From DASTGO01 sp035719045 (lineage in GTDB: Bacteria; Actinomycetota; Actinomycetes; Actinomycetales; Kineosporiaceae): a stretch of 22,010 nt of DNA. Within the stretch, counting starts at the first letter, position 1. Every line of letters begins with the position of its first letter. Below, one piece after another: positions 1 to 6,506 of this stretch. The translations under genes and the position numbers were made by a program. Below the pieces are notes generated by a model, which saw nothing but the letters and a program-made list of their open reading frames with translations, was not told where the DNA came from and did not search any database. Location of the stretch: positions 1 to 22,010 of the forward strand of contig DASTGO010000224.1 of the NCBI GenBank assembly GCA_035719045.1, given 5' to 3'.

Positions 1-19
1 CGGGGAACCACGTGGACAT
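1..19 (-). CDS. 5' end of an unidentified gene running off the left edge
   Basis: On the minus strand a perfect AGGAGG (positions 25-30) lies five bases before an ATG at 17-19. The frame reads Met-Ser-Thr-Trp-Phe-Pro and leaves the window. Only six codons are visible, so no product can be named. The gene would be divergent from the PLP enzyme that starts at 296, with about 275 bases between them. The only support is the quality of the ribosome binding site and its spacing. Confidence 0.45.
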
Positions 20-295
20 CGATGCCTCCTGTCGCCCGTCCGGACCGTCGTCCTGCTCGACGGCCCTGCCGACGGTGCTGGTCGAGTGCTGCCGGGCGCT
101 GCTGCCCGGCGTCGCTGTCGGGTCGACGGACCACCTGCTCACAGGTCCGGCCGACGATCACGGGCCCGGCAAGTCTGGCACGCCCGTCCCCCCGACCGCG
201 CCCCGGCGACCGTTCCCCGCGCTGACCTGCGGCGTCCGCGAACACCGTCCGCGCCCTCACCGGACCGCCACCTCCGACCCGCCTAGGCTGCCCGC
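20..295. other. divergent intergenic region
   Basis: This stretch separates the left-edge minus-strand gene from the plus-strand PLP enzyme. Open frames through it are proline/arginine-rich and look like chance frames in GC-rich DNA. Apart from the AGGAGG at 25-30 (minus strand) and the -10 box at 284-289 (plus strand), I see no convincing element. Confidence 0.5.
284..289 (+). promoter_or_regulatory. -10 box TAGGCT of a leaderless promoter
   Basis: TAGGCT ends six bases before the GTG at 296, so transcription should begin at or beside the start codon. No Shine-Dalgarno sequence precedes the gene. The same hexamer with the same spacing occurs at 6160-6165. No good -35 box was found. Confidence 0.5.
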
Positions 296-1492
296 GTGAC
301 CGCCACCCCGCCTTCCGACCCCGTCCCCCTCCCCGCCACCCCGGTGTGCCGGCCCGCCACCGTCGCGGTCCACGCCGGCCGTCCCGGCCACGTCACCGGC
401 CGCCCGGCCAACCCGCCGGTGCTGTTCAGCTCCACCTACCGGGCGGCGGACGGGGCGAGCGGCCCGGGAGACCGTGTGTACGGGCGCTGGGACAACGAGA
501 CCTGGGAGGCGTTCGAGTCCGCCCTCGGTGCACTGGAGGGCGGTGCCGCGCTGGTGTTCGCCTCGGGGATGGCGGCGATCGCGGCGGCCCTGGACGAGGT
601 TCCGCCCGGCGGGGTGGTGGTGGTCCCGCGGCACGCCTATTCGGGCACCCTCGGCCTGGTCACCGACCGGGTGGCGGCGGGCCTGCTGACCGCCCGCCAC
701 GTGGACATCGCCGACACCGCCGAGGTGACGGCCGCGGCACAGGATGCGGACCTGGTCTGGGTGGAGTCCCCGACCAACCCGATGCTGGAGGTGGCCGACC
801 TGCCCGCGGTGATCGCCGCCGCGCACGCCGCCGGGGCCCGGGTGGCCGTGGACAACACCTTCGCCACCCCGCTGCTGCTGCGCCCGCTGGAGCACGGCGC
901 GGACCTCGTCGTGCACTCGGTCACCAAGTACCTGGCCGGGCACAGCGACGTGGTCCTCGGCGCCTGCGTCACCGCGGGACCGGACGCCGGTGAACCCGCC
1001 CGGCAGCTGTTCGGGCGCCTGCTGCGGCGGCGGACCATGCATGGGGCGATCCCCGGGCCGATGGAGGTCTGGCTGGCCCTGCGCGGGCTGCGGACGCTGC
1101 ACCTGCGGGTGGAGCGGGCCGGAGCGAACGCCGCCGAGCTGGCCCGGCGGTTGAGCGGCCATCCCGCCGTACTGCAGGTGCGTCACCCCTCGCTGCCCAC
1201 CGACCCCGGGCACGAGCGGGCCGCGCGGCAGTTGGGCGGGTTCGGGGCGATCGTGTCCGTGGAGGTGGCCGGCGGAGCGACGGGGGCGGAGCGGGTGGCC
1301 TCGGCGACCCGGCTCTGGCTGCACGCCACCAGCCTCGGAGGGGTGGAGTCCAGCCTGGAACGCCGCCGCCGCCACGCCGCCGAGGCGCCCACGGTCCCGG
1401 AGAACCTGCTCCGGCTGTCGGTCGGCGTGGAGGACGTGGAGGACCTGTGGGCCGACCTCGACCAGGCCCTGCGGACCACCCTCGAGCCCTGA
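296..1492 (+). CDS. Cys/Met-metabolism PLP-dependent lyase (cystathionine gamma-lyase-like)
   Basis: The 398-residue protein belongs to the PLP fold-type I family that includes cystathionine gamma-synthase, cystathionine gamma-lyase and methionine gamma-lyase, and its length is typical. The Schiff-base lysine is K211 in the motif HSVTKYLAGHSD. The PLP-phosphate Tyr/Arg pair of the neighbouring subunit is probably Y62/R64 in VYGRWDNETW. The aspartate that contacts the PLP ring nitrogen lies in VAVDNTFATPLL. The C-terminal domain carries the family's 'SLGGVESS' loop. The usual YSR-NPT motif is altered to YGRWDNET, so substrate specificity is uncertain; gamma-lyase is the best guess. The GTG start is chosen because a -10 box lies six bases upstream (leaderless). 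No sulfur-metabolism genes are adjacent. Confidence 0.85.
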   Translation: MTATPPSDPVPLPATPVCRPATVAVHAGRPGHVTGRPANPPVLFSSTYRAADGASGPGDRVYGRWDNETWEAFESALGALEGGAALVFASGMAAIAAALDEVPPGGVVVVPRHAYSGTLGLVTDRVAAGLLTARHVDIADTAEVTAAAQDADLVWVESPTNPMLEVADLPAVIAAAHAAGARVAVDNTFATPLLLRPLEHGADLVVHSVTKYLAGHSDVVLGACVTAGPDAGEPARQLFGRLLRRRTMHGAIPGPMEVWLALRGLRTLHLRVERAGANAAELARRLSGHPAVLQVRHPSLPTDPGHERAARQLGGFGAIVSVEVAGGATGAERVASATRLWLHATSLGGVESSLERRRRHAAEAPTVPENLLRLSVGVEDVEDLWADLDQALRTTLEP

Positions 1493-1515
1493 GCCATCCG
1501 AGCCCTGAGCCGCCC
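1484..1515. repeat. 16-nt tandem duplication spanning a stop codon
   Basis: Two 16-nt units (1484-1499 and 1500-1515) share GAGCCCTGAGCC and differ at two positions. The first includes the stop codon of the PLP enzyme gene. With a partial third copy, TGA occurs at 1490, 1506 and 1516, one in each reading frame. Confidence 0.7.
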
Positions 1516-1602
1516 TGAGCCGCCGGGCCTTCCGGGCACGCCGGCCCACCTGGTCATCGGGTGAACGAGCCGGGGAGTTCGAGCCTGTGCCGCGCTCCGG
1601 AG

Positions 1603-1630
1603 TGAAGTTGCCGGCCGGGCGAACCGATGG
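1603..1630 (+). promoter_or_regulatory. possible sigma-28 (FliA/WhiG-type) promoter of the MCP gene
   Basis: TGAAGTTG (1603-1610) and ACCGATGG (1623-1630) are separated by 12 bases. They match the sigma-28 consensus TAAAGTTT-N11-GCCGATAA at 6/8 and 5/8 positions, with one extra spacer base. The element lies about 65 bases before the MCP start codon. Sigma-28 commonly drives chemoreceptor genes, so context supports it, but the match is imperfect. Confidence 0.35.
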
Positions 1631-1694
1631 TGCTGGTGGGGCCTGGACCAGGCGCCCGCAGGTTCTGCTCCGCCGTCGAAGGGCAAGGACAGCG

Positions 1695-3263
1695 ATGGCC
1701 AGACTTCGTGGCAGTCTCGGCGGGAAGTTCCTGATGGCGTTGCTGCTGGTGGACGTCGTCCTGGTGACCGTCGGGGTGCTCAACCTGACCAGCCAGTCGG
1801 ACCTGTACGCCCGGGTGAGCGCGACGAACAGCCGGGACCTGGTGCCACTGTCGCATCTGCGCGGCGCGCAGAACATGGACCACACCATCGTCATCAGCAA
1901 CTTCGCGGCCGGGTCGAGCAGCGACCCGGCCATCCGGGACGGGCTGCTCAAGCTGATCCCCGGCTACCGCACTCAGCTCGAGGCCGAGTTCACCGGCCTG
2001 CGCCAGTCCGCGCCGGCCGACATGCAGGGCAGGGTGGCGTCCCTGATCGACTCCTACCAGCAGATGACGGCCGCCGACAACGCCTATCGGGCCAGCCCCA
2101 GCGGGGAGGGCGCGAAGGCACGGGCCGACAAGGCGACCGCGCTGTACCTGGGCACCGAGCAGAAGTTCGGCGACCTGGCGACCGCGATCATGGCCGACGC
2201 GCAGAAGCAGAAGCAGGCCGTGGCCGACAGCTACCGGTCCTCCCAGCAGCGGACGATCGCCCTGCTCGTCCTCGGCGTGCTGATCGGCCTCGCGCTGGCC
2301 GTGCGACTGACCCGGTCGGTGCGGCGGCGGACGGCGATCGTGATCGCGGCCCTGACCCGGATGGCCCACGGTGACCTCTCAGCAACCGTGGAGGTCTCCG
2401 GCCAGGACGAGATCGCGCAGATGGGCTCCGCCCTGAACACCGGTCTGGCCGCCGTCCGGACGGCCTTCACCGAGGTCACCGGGTCGGTGAGCACGCTGGC
2501 CCAGGCGGCGCGCGACCTCACCGACACCTCCGAGGCGAGCGCCGGAGCCGTGCAGGCCGCGGCCGGCGCGGTGCAGGGCATCGCCGACAACGCCGGCACC
2601 GTGGCGATCACCGTGGACCGCGCCGCCGCCAGCACGACGGAGCTGGGCGCCTCGATCCGGGAGATCTCCGACAACGCCCAGCAGGCCGCCCGGGTGGCCG
2701 GCCAGGCCGTCGGCGTGGTGGAGTCCACCAACGCGACGATCTCCCAGCTGGGCAACAGCTCGCAGGAGATCGGCAACGTCATCCAGGTGATCCAGAGCAT
2801 CGCCGCCCAGACCAGCCTGCTGGCCCTGAACGCGACCATTGAGGCGGCCCGCGCCGGGGACGCCGGACGTGGCTTCGCCGTCGTCGCCGGTGAGGTCAAG
2901 GACCTCGCCCGGGAGACCGCCGAGGCCACGGAGAGCGTGATCAGCCGGGTGCAGGCCATCCAGGCGGACACCGAGGGCGCGGTCCACGCGATCGCCGAGA
3001 TCGGCGAGATCATTCAGCAGATCAACTCGTTCCAGGGCACCATCGCCGCCGCGGTCGAGGAGCAGAGCGTCACCACGGACGCGATCTCGGCGAACATCGG
3101 CGAGGCCGTTCAGGTCACCCGGGAGATCGCCGAGGCCATCGCGAACGTCGGCACCGCGGCCCGGGACGACGCGTCCGCCGTCGACTCCACCCGGGCACTG
3201 GCCGCCCAGGTGGCCGAGATGGGCGGACAACTCGGGAAGGTGGTCGGACAGTTCCAGATCTGA
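1695..3263 (+). CDS. methyl-accepting chemotaxis protein
   Basis: This 522-residue transmembrane chemoreceptor should relay ligand or energy signals to CheA/CheW. The order is a first membrane helix (about 12-30), an extracytoplasmic helical sensor of about 155 residues resembling a four-helix-bundle MCP sensor, a second membrane helix (about 187-204), a HAMP domain (about 205-260) and a long coiled-coil signalling domain. The universally conserved hairpin tip is present (about 372-401, with QTSLLALNATIEAARAGD followed by GRGFAVVAGEV). The ATG at 1695 is chosen because AAGGA lies six bases upstream (1685-1689); a longer frame reaches back to 1587 but lacks a ribosome binding site. There is no C-terminal CheR-docking pentapeptide. 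No che or flagellar genes are visible nearby, so it is an orphan receptor. A possible sigma-28 promoter precedes it. Confidence 0.93.
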   Translation: MARLRGSLGGKFLMALLLVDVVLVTVGVLNLTSQSDLYARVSATNSRDLVPLSHLRGAQNMDHTIVISNFAAGSSSDPAIRDGLLKLIPGYRTQLEAEFTGLRQSAPADMQGRVASLIDSYQQMTAADNAYRASPSGEGAKARADKATALYLGTEQKFGDLATAIMADAQKQKQAVADSYRSSQQRTIALLVLGVLIGLALAVRLTRSVRRRTAIVIAALTRMAHGDLSATVEVSGQDEIAQMGSALNTGLAAVRTAFTEVTGSVSTLAQAARDLTDTSEASAGAVQAAAGAVQGIADNAGTVAITVDRAAASTTELGASIREISDNAQQAARVAGQAVGVVESTNATISQLGNSSQEIGNVIQVIQSIAAQTSLLALNATIEAARAGDAGRGFAVVAGEVKDLARETAEATESVISRVQAIQADTEGAVHAIAEIGEIIQQINSFQGTIAAAVEEQSVTTDAISANIGEAVQVTREIAEAIANVGTAARDDASAVDSTRALAAQVAEMGGQLGKVVGQFQI

Positions 3264-3347
3264 CCCCACCGGCAGCCGGACCTCGGTGACGGGCGCCTGC
3301 ACGGGCTGACCGCGCGCCCTGCCCAACCACCGCTACCCCATGACCGC

Positions 3348-3422
3348 TACCGGCCTACCCAGCGCGTACCGGCCTACCCAGCGCGTACCGGCCTACCGGC
3401 GTGTACCGGCCTGCTCAGCGCG
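3348..3422. repeat. 19-nt tandem repeat, four copies
   Basis: The unit TACCGGCCTACCCAGCGCG occurs perfectly at 3348-3366 and 3367-3385, as a diverged 18-nt copy at 3386-3403 and as a diverged copy at 3404-3422. It lies between the convergent MCP and gpsA genes. The pure copies suggest recent slippage. No hairpin terminator was recognised in this gap. Confidence 0.85.
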
Positions 3423-3449
3423 ATCCTCTCCGCCCGTGTCCACGACCGC

Positions 3450-4451
3450 TTACGCCAGCTCGGACTTGCGGGGCCGGCCGAGCAGCCGGGGCGCCATCTC
3501 GGTCACCGGCAGGCCCTCGTGCACCACGGCCACCACCTGCTCGGTGATCGGCATCTCGATGCCGTGCCTGCGGGCCAGCTCCAGGATCGGCCCGCAGGAC
3601 TTCACCGCCTCAGCGGTCTGCCGGGTGATCGCCACGGTCTGCTCGACGCTCAGCCCACTGCCGAGGTGGGCGCCGAAGGTCCGGTTGCGCGACAACGGGG
3701 ACGCACAGGTGGCGACCAGGTCGCCGAGCCCGGCCAGCCCGGCCATGGTTGCCGGTTCGGCCCCCAGGGCGAGACCGAGCCGGGTGGTCTCGGCCAGCCC
3801 GCGGGTGATGATCGACGCCTTCGTGTTGTCGCCGAAGCCCATCCCCTCGGCGATCCCGACCGCCAGCGCGATGACGTTCTTCACCGCGCCGCCGAGTTCC
3901 ACGCCGATCACGTCGGTCTGGGTGTACGGGCGGAAGTACGGGGCGGAGCAGGCCTGCGCGACCCGGTCGGCGACGTCGAGGTCGGCCGAGGCCACCACCG
4001 TCGCGGTGGGCTGCCGGACGGCGATCTCCTTGGCCAGGTTCGGCCCGGACACCACGGCGATCCGCTCGTCGGGCACCCCGAGGACCTCCCGGACCACCTC
4101 GGTCATCCGCAGCAGGGTGCCCAGCTCGACGCCCTTCGCCAGACTCACCAGGGCCGCCGTGGCCGGGATGTGCCCGCCCCAGGCGAGCAGGTTCGCGCGC
4201 AGCGTCTGCGACGGGACGCCGAGCACCACCAGTTCGGCCCGGTGCAGGGCCTGGGCCGGGTCGACGGTCGCGGTGACCGACTCCGGCAGCGGCAGGTCAC
4301 CGAGGTAGGTGCTGTTGCGGTGCGCCCCGGTGATCTCCGCGCAGACCTCCGCCCGCCGGCCCCACATCGTCACCTGTGCACCGGCGTCGGCGAGCACGAC
4401 CGCGAAAGTCGTTCCCCAGGACCCGGTTCCCATCACCGCCACGCGCGTCAT
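3450..4451 (-). CDS. gpsA: NAD(P)H-dependent glycerol-3-phosphate dehydrogenase
   Basis: The cytoplasmic enzyme reduces dihydroxyacetone phosphate to sn-glycerol 3-phosphate, the backbone of membrane phospholipids. The 333-residue protein has the N-terminal dinucleotide motif MGTGSWGTTFA (G8, G10, G13), the motif VVSGPNLAKEI, the catalytic lysine K191 in LGGAVKNVIALAVGIAEG, and the substrate-binding stretch GLGDLVATC followed by SRNRTFG. The start is fixed by the ATGA overlap with the stop codon of the upstream acyltransferase (4448-4451), which implies translational coupling. The pairing is logical: GpsA supplies glycerol 3-phosphate and the upstream enzyme acylates the glycerol-phosphate backbone. 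In other actinobacteria gpsA sits next to ddl; that gene is not in the window. Confidence 0.97.
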   Translation of the reverse strand: MTRVAVMGTGSWGTTFAVVLADAGAQVTMWGRRAEVCAEITGAHRNSTYLGDLPLPESVTATVDPAQALHRAELVVLGVPSQTLRANLLAWGGHIPATAALVSLAKGVELGTLLRMTEVVREVLGVPDERIAVVSGPNLAKEIAVRQPTATVVASADLDVADRVAQACSAPYFRPYTQTDVIGVELGGAVKNVIALAVGIAEGMGFGDNTKASIITRGLAETTRLGLALGAEPATMAGLAGLGDLVATCASPLSRNRTFGAHLGSGLSVEQTVAITRQTAEAVKSCGPILELARRHGIEMPITEQVVAVVHEGLPVTEMAPRLLGRPRKSELA

Positions 4452-5206
4452 GCCCGCTCCTTCCCACCGTTGCGCCGATTCGGGTTCCCGGTGCGCGGCA
4501 GGTCGTGCTGACGCGGATCCCACCGGACGGACGGCGCCTTCCCGCCCCGGATGCCTTCGAGCAGAACGGTGATCGCCGCCATGATGTCCTCCGTCGCGGC
4601 CCGCAGGGTGGGCGCGTCCAGGGGTCGTCCGGCATAGGCGGACAGGTCGACCGGCGGTCCGGCGTGCACGTGGATCGTCTTGCGCGGCAGCAGATGCGGC
4701 CGCTTGCCGTACGGCGCGAGGATCTCCTGGGCACCCCACTGGGCGACGGGGATCACCGGGCAGCCGGTGGTCAGTGCCACCCGGGCCGCACCGGTCTTGC
4801 CCGCCATCGGCCACAGGCCCGGATCCCGGGTCAGCGTCGACTCCGGGTAGATGCCCACGCACTCGCCCTCCTCGACCGCGCGGACGGCCGCGGCGAGCGC
4901 CCGTGCGGCGTCCATGGTCTCCCGGTAGACGGGGATCTGCCCGGCCCCGGCGACGATCCGCCCGGCCAGCGGGATGCGGAACATGCTCTCCTTGGCCAGA
5001 TAGCGCGGCGGGGCCCCGTTGTCGTAGAGGAAGTGCCCGAAAGTCAGCGGGTCGACGTGGGAGATGTGGTTGGTGACGGCCACGAACCCGCCCTCGCGCG
5101 GCAGGTGTTCGGCGCCCCGCCAGTCCCGCTTCGTCAACGCCATCAGGGGCGGCCGGAGCACCGCGACGGCGAAGTGGTACGAGGCGCCGAGCTGGCGGGC
5201 TGTCAA
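4448..5206 (-). CDS. plsC: 1-acyl-sn-glycerol-3-phosphate acyltransferase family protein
   Basis: The predicted 252-residue enzyme is of the PlsC/AGPAT family, which acylates lysophosphatidic acid at the membrane. The catalytic block is NHISHVD (H47 and D52 of NHx4D). Block III reads YPESTLTRD instead of the usual PEGT, with E122 kept and glycine replaced by serine. Block IV is CPVIPVAQWG. The TTG start at 5206 is preferred because AAGGA lies six bases upstream and the N-terminus then begins just before the typical actinobacterial stretch FAVAVLRPPLMALTKRDWRG. A GTG at 5263 would add 19 polar residues without a ribosome binding site. It overlaps gpsA by four bases, so the two form an operon. 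The exact acyl acceptor is inferred from family and context. Confidence 0.88.
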   Translation of the reverse strand: MTARQLGASYHFAVAVLRPPLMALTKRDWRGAEHLPREGGFVAVTNHISHVDPLTFGHFLYDNGAPPRYLAKESMFRIPLAGRIVAGAGQIPVYRETMDAARALAAAVRAVEEGECVGIYPESTLTRDPGLWPMAGKTGAARVALTTGCPVIPVAQWGAQEILAPYGKRPHLLPRKTIHVHAGPPVDLSAYAGRPLDAPTLRAATEDIMAAITVLLEGIRGGKAPSVRWDPRQHDLPRTGNPNRRNGGKERA

Positions 5207-5398
5207 CGTCTGTCCTTCCGGGCGGCGGGGCGGGCGATGTTCATCCTCTCCCCGGGTCCGCACGGTGTCGAGCCGCAGCCCTGGCGCGGCCTGCGGTACC
5301 GCCGGACGGGTGAGGCCGCCGTCGCCGGCACCGCAGTCCGCCGCAGGCCGTCCACCCCGGCGGTGCGGGCGGACCGGTCCGCTGACAGGATCGGCCCG

Positions 5399-6073
5399 AT
5401 GCCCGTGTCAGCCTCCCCTCCCCCGCCCGGCCCCTCCCGCGGCGGCTGGACCCTCGTCCTGCCGGTCAAGGGCGGCCCGGCGGCGAAGTCCCGGCTCGGT
5501 GCGCCGCCAGAACTGGCCGAGGCCCTCGTCCGGGACACCCTCGACGCGGTGACCGCCTGCCCCGACGTGGTGCGCGTCGTCGTGGTCACCTCGGACCCGG
5601 CTGCGGTGGCCCGGGCCCGGGAGGCGTCCGCGGAGGTGGTCCCCGAGCGACGGCCGGGCATGGGGCTGGTGGAGGCGGTGCGGGACGGGATCCGCGCGGT
5701 GGCCGACCGGCCGGGCCCGGTCGCGGTCCTGCTGGCCGATGTGCCGGCCGCCCGGCCCGAGGACGTGGCCACCGCCCTGCAGGCCGCCGACGCCGCTCTG
5801 TCGGCCCGGACCGCGGTGCCGATGGCCGTGCTGCCGGACACCGAGGGGACGGGCACCGTGCTGCTGGCCGCCCGGTCAGCGGACGCCCTCGACCCCGCGT
5901 TCGGACCGGGTTCGGCCGCCGAACATGCCCGGCGCGGCGCCGTCCGGCTGGACCTCGACCTGCCCCGGCTGCGCCGTGACGTGGACACCGCCGCGGATCT
6001 GCGGGCCGCCCTGGAGTTGGGGGCCGGCCGGCGGACGACGCGGGCGGCGGCCACCCTGCTGGGCAGTGCCTGA
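5399..6073 (+). CDS. cofC: 2-phospho-L-lactate / phosphoenolpyruvate guanylyltransferase (F420 synthesis)
   Basis: The 224-residue nucleotidyltransferase makes the GDP-linked precursor used in coenzyme F420 assembly. In actinobacteria the homologue (FbiD) uses phosphoenolpyruvate. Visible motifs are LPVKGGPAAKSRLG (about 21-34; K24 and K30), LLADVPAARPED (about 111-122), PDTEGTGTVLLAA (about 146-158), FGPGSAAEHA and the C-terminal RRDVDTAADL. The ATG at 5399 is chosen because AGGA lies eight bases upstream; a longer frame runs back into the acyltransferase antisense and is not real. CAGGAT also sits seven bases before the ATG, so a leaderless start is an alternative reading. It is divergent from plsC-gpsA, a neighbourhood also known from mycobacteria. 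The other F420 genes are not in the window. Confidence 0.93.
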   Translation: MPVSASPPPPGPSRGGWTLVLPVKGGPAAKSRLGAPPELAEALVRDTLDAVTACPDVVRVVVVTSDPAAVARAREASAEVVPERRPGMGLVEAVRDGIRAVADRPGPVAVLLADVPAARPEDVATALQAADAALSARTAVPMAVLPDTEGTGTVLLAARSADALDPAFGPGSAAEHARRGAVRLDLDLPRLRRDVDTAADLRAALELGAGRRTTRAAATLLGSA

Positions 6074-6103
6074 GTCCCGCACCGCCCGAGTCCCGCACTG
6101 CCC
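6072..6103. repeat. 16-nt tandem duplication at the cofC stop codon
   Basis: The unit GAGTCCCGCACCGCCC (6072-6087) is followed by a copy with one mismatch (6088-6103). The first copy begins inside the cofC stop codon. It resembles the 16-nt duplication at the end of the PLP enzyme gene in unit length and position, but not in sequence. Confidence 0.7.
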
Positions 6104-6159
6104 GACCGGTCACCGGCTGTCCCGGGCCGGAAGCCCCGGGAGCGTGGCGGGCGACGCAC

Positions 6160-6165
6160 TAGGCT
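6160..6165 (+). promoter_or_regulatory. -10 box TAGGCT of a leaderless promoter
   Basis: TAGGCT ends six bases before the GTG at 6172, the same hexamer and spacing as at 284-289. It decides the start of the small protein, which has no Shine-Dalgarno sequence. Confidence 0.5.
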
Positions 6166-6171
6166 GACCGC

Positions 6172-6405
6172 GTGCAGGCCACCGTGTACCGGTTCGACCC
6201 CGCGACGGGGTCCGGCAGCGTGCTCACCGACGCCGGGCTCGTCATCCCGTTCGACGCCGACGCTTTCGGCACCGGCGGCCTGCGGCTGCTGCGTCCCGGC
6301 CAGCGGCTCGGGGTCACCCTGTCCGGGGATGAGCCCGGCGCGGTGGTCACCATGCTCTGGCTGGAGAGCGTGGGGCTGGCGCCGGAGAAGCCGTACCGGC
6401 CCTGA
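6172..6405 (+). CDS. small cold-shock-domain-like protein
   Basis: This 77-residue acidic protein reads like a short OB-fold cold-shock domain: VYRFDPATGSGSVLTDAG resembles the first beta strands (the 'G.I..FD...G.G.I..DDG' pattern) and the rest continues as alternating strands. The aromatic RNP motifs of true CspA proteins are not clear, so nucleic-acid binding is not assured. The GTG start at 6172 follows a -10 box by six bases and has no ribosome binding site. It sits 98 bases after cofC in the same direction and converges on murA. The cold-shock relation is inferred from pattern only; the cellular role is unknown. Confidence 0.75.
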   Translation: MQATVYRFDPATGSGSVLTDAGLVIPFDADAFGTGGLRLLRPGQRLGVTLSGDEPGAVVTMLWLESVGLAPEKPYRP

Positions 6406-6506
6406 CCGGTCCCCGACCGGCCGGCCGCCGGCCCGCATCTCCGACCGGCAGCCACCCGCTGCGACGACAGCCGCCCAGGGCCGGATCCGCGACCCCGCGC
6501 AACCCG

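Noticed and set aside
12..299. Plus-strand open frames in the first 300 bases
   Set aside because: Pro/Arg/Ser-rich, without ribosome binding sites, overlapping the promoter of the leaderless PLP enzyme.
257..1951. 564-codon minus-strand open frame across the PLP enzyme
   Set aside because: It is antisense to a gene with clear PLP motifs and into the MCP, is rich in Arg, Gly and Pro, and has no family pattern.
3348..3422. Regularly repeated 19-base units, considered as a CRISPR array
   Set aside because: Copies are directly adjacent with no spacers, and there are no cas genes.
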